From assembly GCF_003664645.1 (NCBI RefSeq), contig NZ_RCHC01000008.1, positions 62,001 through 126,000 of the forward strand: a stretch of DNA of 64,000 nt, read 5' to 3'. Both the position numbers and the translations under genes were made by a program. Source of the stretch: Acinetobacter chengduensis (GTDB lineage: Bacteria > Pseudomonadota > Gammaproteobacteria > Pseudomonadales > Moraxellaceae). The notes below the pieces were generated by a model that searched no databases, was not told the DNA's origin, and saw nothing but the letters and a program-made list of their open reading frames with translations. Of the stretch, positions 1 to 9,558 are shown piece by piece. Every line of letters starts with the position of its first letter. Position 1 is the first letter of the stretch.

Positions 1-1
1 G

Positions 2-892
2 ACTGCGGGTGCAAATCCAATTTTTGCCGATGTCGAACTCGGTTCGCAAAACATCTCACGCCGTACCATTGAAGCGGTGATCACCCCGAATACCAAAGCC
101 ATTATTTGTGTGCATTTGGCAGGGTGGATGTGTGATATGGATCCGATCATGCAATTGGCGGAAGAGAAAGGCATCTTCGTGATTGAAGATTGTGCTCAGG
201 CGCATGGTGCCATGTACAAAGGTAGATCTGCAGGTTCAATCGGGCATATTGGTGCATGGTCATTCTGCCAAGACAAAATTATGACCACGGGCGGTGAAGG
301 TGGGATGGTCACCACCAACGATGAACATCTTTGGAAAAAAATGTGGTCGTATAAAGACCATGGTAAAAACTTCGATAGCGTTTATAACAAGCAACATCCA
401 CCGGGTTTCCGTTGGTTGCATGACTCTTTTGGGACCAACTGGCGCATGATGGAAATGCAGGCGGTGATTGGTCGTTTGCAATTGAAAAAAATGCCAGAAT
501 GGACAGCGAAGCGCAATGCCCATATGGCACGTATTCAAGCAGTCTTTGAGAATCGTCCATATTTCACTGTATCAAAACCATCTGCTGATTATGTGCATGG
601 CGCTTATAAATGTTATGTACAGGTGAATGTCGATGCTTTGCCTGAAGGCTGGTCACGTGATCGGATTATGGCGGAAATCTCAGCGCAAAATGTCCCGTGC
701 TTTAGCGGTTCATGTTCAGAAGTGTATTTAGAAAAAGCTTTTGATGGCACAAACTGGCGTCCAGCACAGCGTTTAGAAAATGCCAAAGCCTTAGGTGAAA
801 GCAGTCTGATGTTTTTGGTACATCCGACCTTATCTGAACAAAGTATTCAAAAAACTTTGGATACGATTGAACAAGTCATCGCAAAAATCTAA
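2..892 (+). CDS. DegT/DnrJ/EryC1-family sugar aminotransferase (5' end missing)
   Basis: A PLP-dependent aminotransferase that puts an amino group on a nucleotide-linked keto sugar. The reading frame is open from base 2, so the true start lies before the window. The visible part has the family's Asp in IEDCAQAHG and the PLP-lysine segment FCQDKIMTTGGEGG near its start, followed by the usual C-terminal small domain. It precedes a UDP-GlcNAc 4,6-dehydratase gene (Gdr/PglF type). The likely substrate is therefore the 4-keto-6-deoxy sugar made by that enzyme, on the way to a 4-amino-4,6-dideoxy sugar for the capsule unit. Family assignment is firm. The exact sugar is inferred only from the neighbour. 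Confidence 0.88.
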   Translation, partial: TAGANPIFADVELGSQNISRRTIEAVITPNTKAIICVHLAGWMCDMDPIMQLAEEKGIFVIEDCAQAHGAMYKGRSAGSIGHIGAWSFCQDKIMTTGGEGGMVTTNDEHLWKKMWSYKDHGKNFDSVYNKQHPPGFRWLHDSFGTNWRMMEMQAVIGRLQLKKMPEWTAKRNAHMARIQAVFENRPYFTVSKPSADYVHGAYKCYVQVNVDALPEGWSRDRIMAEISAQNVPCFSGSCSEVYLEKAFDGTNWRPAQRLENAKALGESSLMFLVHPTLSEQSIQKTLDTIEQVIAKI

Positions 893-899
893 ACCTGAA

Positions 900-922
900 A
901 AGAGCGTATAATATGCGCTCTT
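900..922 (+). terminator. Hairpin between aminotransferase and gdr genes
   Basis: A 7-bp perfect stem (AAGAGCG / CGCTCTT) with a 9-nt loop just after the aminotransferase stop. It is followed by a T-rich but broken tract, so it may be a weak terminator or attenuator that lowers expression of the downstream dehydratase. Confidence 0.5.
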
Positions 923-953
923 ATTCGCTTTATTGACCCCATTTGAGCATCTT

Positions 954-2804
954 GTGAAAGACTTTATCCGTTCTATAGCCTCATTACCGCGTCGCCAAAA
1001 ACAAATTGTTTTGGTACTGATGGATATCTGTGTTTTACCACTGATGATGTGGCTTGCCTACGCAGTACGTTTAGCACGTCCGAATGTTCAGGTCATGCAA
1101 GGGCTGGACGCTTGGTATATTTATATCGCTATTGTCGGTGTTGCTGTATTTGCTCTTCTAGGGATATATCGTGCGATTGTACGTTCATTTAATGAAGACT
1201 ATTTAATTCGCATTCTGATCGCTACTTTTATTCAAATGGTGGCGTTGTATGGAATCAAAAAATTAGATATCGCATTTATTCCCATGAGTATTCCACTCAT
1301 GTATGGCTTTATGCTGTTTTCATATATGTGGTGGAGCCGTGCAGTCATTCGTTATGCAACGTTAAAAACTTTTGCTAAAAAGCAAAGCCGTAAACGCGTG
1401 GCAATTTATGGGGCGGGCCTTGCGGGACAACAAATTGCGGCTGCTTTAAATCGCTCCGATGATTATTTGCCCGTATGTTTTATTGATGATAAACGCTCTT
1501 TACAAGGACAATCCCTGAGTGGTTTAAAAATTTATTCACCCAAAAAAGCACAAGCGAAACTTGGGAAGTTCGGTATTGAAGAAGTTTTACTGGCGATGCC
1601 TTCAGTGGGTCGAACTCGTAAAAAAGAGCTGATTGAGTCTTTTGATTCGGCAGATGTTAAAATTATGGAACTGCCAGGGGTGACACAACTGGTGGATGGT
1701 CAAGTTCAAGTTTCTGATATTCGTGAAGTCGATATTATTGATTTACTCGGTCGTGATCCTGTACCGCCAAAGCCTGAGCTTTTAGAAAAAAATATTAAAA
1801 ATAAAGTCGTGATGGTGACAGGGGCAGGGGGCTCAATTGGTTCTGAATTGTGTCGTCAGATTGTGAAGCATCAGCCAAAAATGCTGGTGCTATTCGAAAT
1901 GTCTGAATTTGCCTTGTATTCGATTGATCGAGAATTACAGACATCAGGTATTCAGGTGGTAGCTGTCTTAGGCTCCGTGACCAATCAATCAAAATTAGAA
2001 CGTATATTGCAACAATACACTGTACAGACTGTATATCATGCTGCGGCTTATAAACACGTGCCTTTGGTGGAAGCCAATCCATTTGAAGGAATATATAACA
2101 CTTCAATTGGTACGCAGCGTAGTGTAGATGCAGCAGTAAATCAAAATATTGAAACCTTTGTTTTGATTTCGACAGACAAAGCCGTACGTCCGACCAATGT
2201 GATGGGCGCATCTAAACGGATGGCAGAGTTGTATTGTCAAGGCTTAGCATCAACCCATTCACACACGCAAATTAGTATTGTGCGCTTTGGTAATGTACTG
2301 GGTTCATCGGGTTCTGTCGTGCCTTTGTTTAAAAAGCAAATTGCACAAGGTGGGCCTGTGACTGTGACACACCCTGAAGTGACACGTTACTTTATGACGA
2401 TTCCTGAAGCTGCGCAGTTGGTGATTCAAGCCGGTGCTATGGGTACGGGCGGGGATGTATTTTTGCTAGATATGGGTGAATCTGTAAAAATAGTTGATCT
2501 TGCCAAACAAATGATTCGCCTCAGTGGTTTTAGGCCCATTGATGAAAATGGTATGGGGGATATTGAAATTCGATTTACAGGTTTACGCCCTGGCGAAAAA
2601 CTGTATGAAGAATTATTAATTGATTCAGATAATGTAGAAAAAACACAGCATTTAAGAATAATGAAATCTTATGAGAGTTATATTACTTATACTGAAATTG
2701 CGCAGGTCTTTAATAAAATTAGTGATTTAGCTATAGATAATCATAATATAGAATTATTGTATAACATTTTAATTAAATATGTTGATGGTTATACAAAGGG
2801 TTAA
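954..2804 (+). CDS. gdr: UDP-GlcNAc 4,6-dehydratase, membrane-anchored PglF/WbpM/FlaA1 type
   Basis: Converts UDP-GlcNAc to a UDP-4-keto-6-deoxy sugar, the first step to QuiNAc-type capsule sugars. The N-terminus has about four transmembrane segments (roughly residues 15-130). A first Rossmann region (AIYGAGLAGQQ) follows, then the catalytic SDR domain with TGAGGSIGSELCRQ. The SDR motif is STDKAVRPTNVMGASK, that is, the DKA...K form with Met at the usual Tyr position that is typical of these large dehydratases. The length of about 620 residues is normal for the family. The start is uncertain: GTG at 954 with a GAG upstream was chosen, but a TTG at 933 in frame is also possible. It follows the aminotransferase and precedes wecB. 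Confidence 0.9.
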   Translation: MKDFIRSIASLPRRQKQIVLVLMDICVLPLMMWLAYAVRLARPNVQVMQGLDAWYIYIAIVGVAVFALLGIYRAIVRSFNEDYLIRILIATFIQMVALYGIKKLDIAFIPMSIPLMYGFMLFSYMWWSRAVIRYATLKTFAKKQSRKRVAIYGAGLAGQQIAAALNRSDDYLPVCFIDDKRSLQGQSLSGLKIYSPKKAQAKLGKFGIEEVLLAMPSVGRTRKKELIESFDSADVKIMELPGVTQLVDGQVQVSDIREVDIIDLLGRDPVPPKPELLEKNIKNKVVMVTGAGGSIGSELCRQIVKHQPKMLVLFEMSEFALYSIDRELQTSGIQVVAVLGSVTNQSKLERILQQYTVQTVYHAAAYKHVPLVEANPFEGIYNTSIGTQRSVDAAVNQNIETFVLISTDKAVRPTNVMGASKRMAELYCQGLASTHSHTQISIVRFGNVLGSSGSVVPLFKKQIAQGGPVTVTHPEVTRYFMTIPEAAQLVIQAGAMGTGGDVFLLDMGESVKIVDLAKQMIRLSGFRPIDENGMGDIEIRFTGLRPGEKLYEELLIDSDNVEKTQHLRIMKSYESYITYTEIAQVFNKISDLAIDNHNIELLYNILIKYVDGYTKG

Positions 2805-2912
2805 CATAAATTTATAAGTGTTATTTAAGCATTCATTATTAATAATAAGTTTGATAGTATATTGCACTGTTCAGGATTCGTTACAATACATCATTATATA
2901 AAAGGGTTTTTC

Positions 2913-4037
2913 GTGAAAAAAGTTCTTATGGTTTTCGGTACGAGACCAGAAGCCATTAAAATGGCACCTTTGGCATTAAAATTAAAGCAAGATATTAGTA
3001 ATTTTGAAACGAAAGTTTGTGTAACGGGGCAACATCGTCAAATGTTGGACCAGGTTCTTGATTTGTTTGGATTAACGCCTGATTTTGATTTAAATTTAAT
3101 GAAACCAGGTCAAACTTTATCTGATGTAACTTCTGGTGTGCTTAAAGGGCTTGAAGGTGTTTTTGCTGAATGGCTACCAGATGTTGTGCTTGTTCATGGT
3201 GATACAGCAACGACATTTGCTGCATCTTTGGCAGCGTACTATCACAAAGTAAAGATTGGTCATGTGGAAGCTGGATTACGTACAGGTGATATTTACTCAC
3301 CATGGCCAGAAGAGGCCAATCGTAAGCTAACTGGATCACTTGCTAATTATCATTTTGCACCAACACAATCTTCTTATAATAATTTAATTAAAGAAAATAT
3401 TAACCCACATAATATTACGATTACGGGTAATACCGTCATTGATGCATTGCTTAATGTTAAAGAAAAAGTAGAAACCGATCATAAAATCATTGCTGATTTT
3501 AAATCAAAATTTAGTTTTTTAGATCAAAGCAAAAAAATGATTTTAGTGACAGGCCACCGCCGTGAAAACTTTGGTCAAGGCTTTTTAAATATCTGCCAAG
3601 CTTTAGCAAATATCGCGCAAAAATATTCAGATGTACAAATCGTATATCCAGTACATTTAAATCCAAATGTACAAAAGCCTGTAAATGAATTGCTGTCTGG
3701 CATTTCAAATATTCATTTAATTGCACCGCAGGATTATCTGCCATTTGTGTATTTGATGAATCAAAGTTATTTAATATTGACGGATTCTGGTGGTATTCAA
3801 GAAGAGGCACCTTCTTTAGGCAAGCCTGTATTGGTTATGCGTGACACCACAGAACGTCCTGAAGCTGTAGAAGCTGGTACGGTTAAACTAGTGGGTACAG
3901 ATGCAGTAATGATTGAAAAATCTGTATCTGAATTGCTTGAAGATACTGCGTTATACAACCAAATGGCAGAAGCCCATAACCCGTATGGTGATGGCACATC
4001 TTGTCAGCAAATTATTGAATTTTTAAAAAATAACTGA
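2913..4037 (+). CDS. wecB: UDP-N-acetylglucosamine 2-epimerase (non-hydrolysing)
   Basis: Interconverts UDP-GlcNAc and UDP-ManNAc in the cytoplasm. In Acinetobacter K loci this gene is called mnaA. The protein opens with the family signature [13 protein letters not shown]. It also contains [35 protein letters not shown] and the C-terminal [22 protein letters not shown], all typical. The start is placed at GTG 2913, which gives the standard 374-residue protein; an upstream extension to 2862 has no family similarity. It lies 18 bp before wecC, and together they make UDP-ManNAcA. Confidence 0.95.
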   Translation: MKKVLMVFGTRPEAIKMAPLALKLKQDISNFETKVCVTGQHRQMLDQVLDLFGLTPDFDLNLMKPGQTLSDVTSGVLKGLEGVFAEWLPDVVLVHGDTATTFAASLAAYYHKVKIGHVEAGLRTGDIYSPWPEEANRKLTGSLANYHFAPTQSSYNNLIKENINPHNITITGNTVIDALLNVKEKVETDHKIIADFKSKFSFLDQSKKMILVTGHRRENFGQGFLNICQALANIAQKYSDVQIVYPVHLNPNVQKPVNELLSGISNIHLIAPQDYLPFVYLMNQSYLILTDSGGIQEEAPSLGKPVLVMRDTTERPEAVEAGTVKLVGTDAVMIEKSVSELLEDTALYNQMAEAHNPYGDGTSCQQIIEFLKNN

Positions 4038-4055
4038 GTAAATTTAAATCATATT

Positions 4056-5315
4056 ATGAATCATCAATTTAAACATATTTGTGTCATCGGTTTGGGTTAT
4101 ATCGGCTTACCGACTGCTGCGACATTTGCAGCGCATGGGATTAAAGTTACAGGTGTTGATGTTAATCAGCACGCTGTAGACATGATTAACCAAGGTAAAG
4201 TGCACATTGTAGAACCTGACTTGGATGCATTGGTTAAAGACGTCGTAGAAAAAGGTATGTTATCTGCTCAAACAACACCTGTAGAAGCAGATGCTTATAT
4301 TGTTGCTGTACCTACGCCATTTAAAGACGATCATGAGCCTGATTTAAAATATATTGAAGTAGCATCAAAAGCACTTGCACCTTATTTATCTAAAGGTAAT
4401 TTGGTAATTTTAGAATCGACTTCACCTGTTGGCGCAACTGAGCAAATGTCCGCATGGTTGAGCGAAGCACGTCCAGATTTAAGTTTTCCACAGCAAGAAG
4501 GTGAAACATCTGATATCCGTGTTGCTCACTGTCCTGAACGTGTTCTTCCAGGTAAAGTGTTGTTAGAGTTGATTAGTAACGACCGTATCATTGGTGGTAT
4601 GACTGAGCCATGTTCAGCTGCATCAAGTCAGCTATACAAGACTTTTGTACAAGGTGGTTGCATTGAAACCAACGCACGTACAGCTGAAATGTGCAAACTG
4701 ACAGAAAACTCTTTCCGTGATGTGAATATTGCATTTGCGAATGAGCTGTCAGTAATTTGCGATAAGTTAGATATTAATGTGTGGGAATTGATTGCACTTG
4801 CAAATCGTCACCCACGTGTCAATATTTTGCAACCTGGCCCAGGTGTGGGCGGTCACTGTATTGCTGTTGATCCTTGGTTTATTGTCGCTAAAACACCTGA
4901 TCAAGCGCGTTTAATCCGTACCGCACGTGAAGTAAACGATGCGAAGCCTGAATGGGTGATTGATCAGGTTAAAATTAAGATTGCAGAATTTTTACAAGCA
5001 AACCCTAATAAAACCATTAAAGATGTAACCGTTGCTTGCTATGGTTTAGCATTTAAACCAGATATTGATGACTTACGTGAAAGTCCAGCTTTGGAAATTA
5101 CAAAGAAACTTGCTGAACAAGGTCTAAATATTTTGGCAATTGAGCCTAATATTCAGGAATTACCAAAGCAACTACCACATAATGTTTTATTGATTTCTGT
5201 AGATCAAAGAGATCAGGCAGATGTTCATTTAATCTTGGTTGATCATAAGCAATTCAAAAATGGTTTAACTATACCAACAACAGATTATTTGGTAGATACG
5301 AAGGGGATCTTCTAA
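4056..5315 (+). CDS. wecC: UDP-N-acetyl-D-mannosamine dehydrogenase
   Basis: Oxidises UDP-ManNAc to UDP-ManNAcA in two NAD-dependent steps; called mnaB in Acinetobacter K loci. It has an N-terminal Rossmann fold (VIGLGYIGLPTAA), the central TENSFRDVNIAFANEL helix and the catalytic cysteine in GPGVGGHCIAVDPWF. The C-terminal half contains FKPDIDDLRESPALEI. The length of 419 residues matches the family. Its stop codon overlaps the start of the next glycosyltransferase gene (TAATG), suggesting coupled translation. Confidence 0.95.
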   Translation: MNHQFKHICVIGLGYIGLPTAATFAAHGIKVTGVDVNQHAVDMINQGKVHIVEPDLDALVKDVVEKGMLSAQTTPVEADAYIVAVPTPFKDDHEPDLKYIEVASKALAPYLSKGNLVILESTSPVGATEQMSAWLSEARPDLSFPQQEGETSDIRVAHCPERVLPGKVLLELISNDRIIGGMTEPCSAASSQLYKTFVQGGCIETNARTAEMCKLTENSFRDVNIAFANELSVICDKLDINVWELIALANRHPRVNILQPGPGVGGHCIAVDPWFIVAKTPDQARLIRTAREVNDAKPEWVIDQVKIKIAEFLQANPNKTIKDVTVACYGLAFKPDIDDLRESPALEITKKLAEQGLNILAIEPNIQELPKQLPHNVLLISVDQRDQADVHLILVDHKQFKNGLTIPTTDYLVDTKGIF

Positions 5316-6373
5316 TGAAGATCCTTGTTTTAACACAAGATTATCCATCAATAGATAAACCTTATGCGATGTCTTATGTGCATAGTCGAAACGTGGAATA
5401 TGAAAAATTAAATCATTCAGTAAGAGTTGTTAATTTTTTAGCAAAAAAAAATTATCAATTTGATTCAATTGACGTATATCCATTTTCACAAGATTTAGTT
5501 GAATGGGCAGATATTATTGTATCTCATGCTCCAAATGTTAAAAATCATGTTCGTGCTTTAAAATCCGTCGAAGGAAAGAAGATCATATTCTTCTTTCACG
5601 GGCATGAGGTTTTACATCAATATGGTGACTATCCTGTACCGTATGTTTGGAAAAAGGAAAAATCTTCTAAGAAAATTTTTATAAAAATTTATGATCATTT
5701 AAAAATGATTCTTATAAAAAGTTTTCTAAAGAAATGCTCAACTAAAAACAAAGTAGCTTGTGTGTTTGTAAGCGATTGGATGAAAAGGCAATTTGTTAAA
5801 AATCTTAGCTTAAATCCAACTGATCTTGGTCAATGTAAAATTATACCTAATGCGTGTAACTCTGCATTTTTAATGAATAGCTATATATTCAACGCAGAAC
5901 AAAAACTTGCGGATAGTATTACAATACGGCCACTTGATGACTCTAAATATGCTGTAGACCTTGTAGTCCAGACTGCATTGAATAACCCTGATTTAGATTT
6001 TCATATTTATGGCAAAGGTAATTACTTTACTTTTAATGAAAAACCAAAGAATGTAAAGGTCATTAATCAATTTATCCAGCAAAAAGATATTCCTGAATTA
6101 TTGAATAAATATCGTTTTGCAATGATGCCAACGCGATATGATGCGCAAGGCGTTATGATGTGTGAGATGGCAACTTATGGAATTCCACTTGTAACAACAG
6201 ATTTTGAAGTGTGTACAGAAATGTTAAAAGGCTTTGAAAATGTAACAATTATACAGGAACAAGAATTTACGAATTTTAAATGTGATGTAAAAAATTCATT
6301 ACAAATTAAAAATGAGCGATTTTCACCTAATCATTTAATAAGAGAAGAGTTAGCATTGTTTAATGAACTATAA
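5315..6373 (+). CDS. Glycosyltransferase, GT4-like (GT-B fold)
   Basis: Probably adds one sugar to the growing capsule unit at the inner membrane. The N-terminus (LVLTQDYPSID...AMSYVHSRNVEY) and the C-terminal donor-binding half are typical of GT4-type enzymes. In the latter, HIYGKGNYF precedes RFAMMPTRYDAQGVMMCEMATYGIPLV, with an acidic residue in the position of the usual EX7E motif. At 352 residues it is slightly short. It overlaps wecC at its start and the Amj-like gene at its end by 11 bp. Local base composition turns strongly AT-rich from here to about 9470, the variable heart of the locus. Donor and linkage cannot be read from the sequence. Confidence 0.8.
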   Translation: MKILVLTQDYPSIDKPYAMSYVHSRNVEYEKLNHSVRVVNFLAKKNYQFDSIDVYPFSQDLVEWADIIVSHAPNVKNHVRALKSVEGKKIIFFFHGHEVLHQYGDYPVPYVWKKEKSSKKIFIKIYDHLKMILIKSFLKKCSTKNKVACVFVSDWMKRQFVKNLSLNPTDLGQCKIIPNACNSAFLMNSYIFNAEQKLADSITIRPLDDSKYAVDLVVQTALNNPDLDFHIYGKGNYFTFNEKPKNVKVINQFIQQKDIPELLNKYRFAMMPTRYDAQGVMMCEMATYGIPLVTTDFEVCTEMLKGFENVTIIQEQEFTNFKCDVKNSLQIKNERFSPNHLIREELALFNEL

Positions 6374-7106
6374 TTTATTAATTTTAGCAGTCATTATTTG
6401 CTTCAGTTGTATTCATGTCATAGAGGTTTTATCTTTTATGGCACGTATTTCTGGAGTTAAAGAGAATAAAAGGTCACTTGCATATAGTTTGCAGAATGCA
6501 ATATTTATGCTTACAAGATTTTTTATGATGGCTTTATTGCCAGTACTTGGTTTGTTAATCGATAAAGGTATTAGTAAAACAAGTTATTTGGTGATGGTTC
6601 TTTGCTCATTATTTTGTGCTGCTTTTTTTAGTTATTTAGTATTTCTATTTCGGGATAAAATAATTTCATCTTTTTCTAAAATAATTAGAAATATTATTAA
6701 TGGGAAAAGCATTTTTAAAGAAATTATTTTTTTCCCATATTATTTTTTATCAACTAAAGTGGAAGAAAAGAATAATAAGAAAAGTGTTGTTGTAAATAGA
6801 CCTATTTTTTTTAGCTCTGCGATTGTATTTTGTATATACAGTCTTTCAGTATTTATGGTTTTCTTTATAGCTTTATTTTTTCCTGACTATCGTACAATGA
6901 TCAGTCAGCTATCTGGTGTTACAAATGCATTTGCTACAGTATTATTAACTTTTATTATTGAACCTAAAATTTCCAAAAGCATTGATTTAGATGAAAACAT
7001 TGAAAATTCTGAGAATATGTTGCTATCGTTAGTTTTAGGTAGAATATTTGGAGTTGGAATTATATCTTTAATTATTGTAAGTGTTGCATATTATGTTAGT
7101 ATTTAG
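6363..7106 (+). CDS. Amj-family (DUF2837) alternative lipid flippase-like membrane protein
   Basis: A hydrophobic 247-residue protein with about six transmembrane segments. Two stretches match what I know of Amj (YdaH), the alternative lipid II flippase of Bacillus subtilis. The first is IHVIEVLSFMARISGV in the first helix followed by R..MM...LPVLGLLIDK. The second, near the C-terminus, is DYRTMISQLSGVTNAFATVLLTF followed by EPKISK. It is much smaller than a 12-14-helix Wzx protein and unlike one. It overlaps both the upstream glycosyltransferase and the downstream polymerase gene, exactly where wzx often sits. I infer a role in moving the undecaprenyl-linked capsule unit across the inner membrane, but this is untested. 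Family assignment rests on recalled motifs. Confidence 0.72.
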   Translation: MNYNLLILAVIICFSCIHVIEVLSFMARISGVKENKRSLAYSLQNAIFMLTRFFMMALLPVLGLLIDKGISKTSYLVMVLCSLFCAAFFSYLVFLFRDKIISSFSKIIRNIINGKSIFKEIIFFPYYFLSTKVEEKNNKKSVVVNRPIFFSSAIVFCIYSLSVFMVFFIALFFPDYRTMISQLSGVTNAFATVLLTFIIEPKISKSIDLDENIENSENMLLSLVLGRIFGVGIISLIIVSVAYYVSI

Positions 7107-8343
7107 TTCGATTCTGGTATGTTTTATAACACTGCTGGGTGTGAAGTTTGAATTTGATAATAAATCACCATTTGTAATTTTTTTCTTAGCTCTAATATTA
7201 ATGTCTGTTTTTCCTACATTAAATATTTTATTTAGTTTTGATGGTTCTGAATTTAAAGAAAGAACTTATATAGAGGCTAATTTATTTTCTAGCTTATTTC
7301 TTGGAGTTTTAATTTTTTCAAGATATTTTATAGTTAGACTTTTAGGTGTTAATAATATTTGGGTTAATTTTATTAAATATAGTAATGATTTAAAAATAAA
7401 AAAAAATGAAATATTAATCTTATCTTTTTTACTTTTTCTAGCTACATTTTTTTTCATCAAAGGATTGAATATTAGAAATTTTAGTTCTTTGATGTCTGTA
7501 AATTGGTGGGATGTAGTTAATGGCGGTATTTGGGTTATTATTGCAACATATATTTGTTACGTTTCGAGTTCAATACTTATTGCAAATTATCTTTATAAAA
7601 GCAATAGAAAAATTAAATCACTAATTTATGTTCAAATTTTATTTTTTTTAATTTTTTGTATTTTTGTATTAAAAACTAGAAGTTATATTCTTATGCTTTT
7701 AGCTCCTATTTTTTGCTATTTTATGTATACAAAGAAAGGTATTGAACTAATAAAACCTATATTTTATTTATTTTTGATGCTATTTGTGTTTATTTTAGCA
7801 AGGGCTGTTAGACATAGCTCAGATTTAAATGAATTTTTACAAAGTGATTTTTTGGAAGGTTTTGAGTTGGCCTCTGAAGGTGCTGAAAATACTTTGATTA
7901 ACGGTTTTTATTATTTTGTTCAAAATAATAATAATTTCGACGGTTTTGAAAATAATAATACATTGAAGAGAATATTATTATTTGTATTTCCTGGATTAAA
8001 GCCTGAAGAATTTTCATATATTATGCACTCTGCATTTTATGGATCTAGCCCTTCTGAAAGGCTATCTATTCATCCTACAGTTTATGGGGATGCTTATGGG
8101 AATGCTTGGTGGTTTGGTGCATTTATATACTCTATTTTTATCGCTATTTATATTAGTTTTTTAGAGCTTACAGCTAAATTTATAAATAAATCATCATTAT
8201 ACAGATTATGTGTGTTTTCTATAATTTGTACATGTTCTTTAATATTTGCAAGGGGTGCAATCTATAATGCATTTATGTATTCATTTATTCCTTTATGTAT
8301 AAGTTTTTTAATTTTTTCAATTTTTTCAAGAGAATCTAAATGA
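7093..8343 (+). CDS. wzy: Wzy-like oligosaccharide repeat-unit polymerase
   Basis: An integral membrane protein of about 416 residues with ten or more predicted hydrophobic helices and a large soluble loop near residues 250-330, which contains HPTVYGDAYGNAW. This layout is typical of Wzy polymerases, which join capsule units in the periplasm. Sequence conservation in the family is low, so the call rests on topology, size and location between the flippase-like and glycosyltransferase genes. ATG 7093 is used; an upstream GTG at 7081 is possible. It overlaps the preceding gene by 14 bp and the next by 4 bp (ATGA). It is extremely AT-rich, as usual for wzy genes. Confidence 0.75.
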   Translation: MLVFSSILVCFITLLGVKFEFDNKSPFVIFFLALILMSVFPTLNILFSFDGSEFKERTYIEANLFSSLFLGVLIFSRYFIVRLLGVNNIWVNFIKYSNDLKIKKNEILILSFLLFLATFFFIKGLNIRNFSSLMSVNWWDVVNGGIWVIIATYICYVSSSILIANYLYKSNRKIKSLIYVQILFFLIFCIFVLKTRSYILMLLAPIFCYFMYTKKGIELIKPIFYLFLMLFVFILARAVRHSSDLNEFLQSDFLEGFELASEGAENTLINGFYYFVQNNNNFDGFENNNTLKRILLFVFPGLKPEEFSYIMHSAFYGSSPSERLSIHPTVYGDAYGNAWWFGAFIYSIFIAIYISFLELTAKFINKSSLYRLCVFSIICTCSLIFARGAIYNAFMYSFIPLCISFLIFSIFSRESK

Positions 8344-9467
8344 TCGATTTATCTGATATTTGTATTATCAGTGCAAATAGTTTGGAAAGTGAAAATGCTT
8401 CTAGGAATCGTATCTTAAGTTTAGTCAATGCGGCACTTGAGCAAGGCCATGAAGTCAAACTAATTTCAATGGATCATGATAATTACCATTTGTTAGAAGA
8501 TGCGAATTTTAATCACTACAAAATTCCATTTATAGACACAAAAATTCCATCTTTTGTGAAACGTGCATTTTTAGAAATGAAAATTGCGTCTTTGGCATTA
8601 AAAAAAGCCAAGGAAATGAACTGTGATATTAACTTAATTACCATTCCATCCATGTTTTTACTACACATGAGTGCAATATTGCCTGCTCATAAAGTAAATG
8701 TGCTGGATATTCGTGATTTAAGTTGGGAATATTTAGACACTAAATCATTGATTAACAGAGTGGCTAAAACTATTTTTACCAAAAGTGCACTTTTTAATTT
8801 AAAACGCTTTAAGATTATTAGTGTTACAAATGATCATGAATTTGAATATATTTCCAAGTATGTTTCAGACTATCAGAATATGATTAAAGTACCAAATGGT
8901 GTATCTTTATCTATATTCGAACAGTTAAGTTCAGTGGTAGAAAATAAATCTAACAATAAAACTGTGACTTATATTGGCAATGTTGGCTTAGCCCAAGATC
9001 TTTCAACACTTGTTGAAGTGAGCAAGCAATTACCCAATGTGAAGTTTAATATTGTTGGTGGGGGGACAGATTTTGAACGTATTTATGCTCTAGCAGATCA
9101 TACAGCTTCAAATCTAAATTTTCTGGGTAGAAAAAATTTTGATGAGCTGATTGAAATTTATAACAGTAGCGATATTTTATATGCACAGCTAACCCCAGAT
9201 TTTGCAACAGCGATGCCATCTAAATTATATGAGTATCTTTCAACTGGAAAATATATCATTTATGGTGGACAAGGTGTCGCTTCAGCAACTTTAAGCAAAT
9301 TTGAAAATGTTTCACTGATTCAGCCATGCTCTGTAGAAATATTGAAGCAGGAAATTGAAAAAGTTTTGTCGGAGTTTAATTCGTCTTTATCTGTGTTGAA
9401 TCGTGAAAAAATTCAAGCACAATATATTAGAGATGTGACAGTTAAATATTTGATTTCTTTATTTTAA
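8340..9467 (+). CDS. Glycosyltransferase, GT4 family
   Basis: A GT-B fold glycosyltransferase for capsule unit assembly. The donor-binding half has VTYIGNVGLAQDL, FNIVGGGTDFERI, NFLGRKNFDELIEIYNSSDI and MPSKLYEYLSTGKYIIYGG, which is the classical GT4 block with the second Glu of EX7E in KLYEY. The length (375 residues) is normal. It overlaps the end of wzy by 4 bp and is followed by a 90-bp gap before the initiating transferase. It resembles the WbuB subgroup in layout; the sugar is unknown. Confidence 0.82.
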   Translation: MIDLSDICIISANSLESENASRNRILSLVNAALEQGHEVKLISMDHDNYHLLEDANFNHYKIPFIDTKIPSFVKRAFLEMKIASLALKKAKEMNCDINLITIPSMFLLHMSAILPAHKVNVLDIRDLSWEYLDTKSLINRVAKTIFTKSALFNLKRFKIISVTNDHEFEYISKYVSDYQNMIKVPNGVSLSIFEQLSSVVENKSNNKTVTYIGNVGLAQDLSTLVEVSKQLPNVKFNIVGGGTDFERIYALADHTASNLNFLGRKNFDELIEIYNSSDILYAQLTPDFATAMPSKLYEYLSTGKYIIYGGQGVASATLSKFENVSLIQPCSVEILKQEIEKVLSEFNSSLSVLNREKIQAQYIRDVTVKYLISLF

Positions 9468-9558
9468 ATTTAATTAGTGTTTTAATTTATATTAAAAATC
9501 AAAATTTAAGATTTTATTATAAAATTTACAACACATTGAGGCTTAGCAGGTTTGATAA

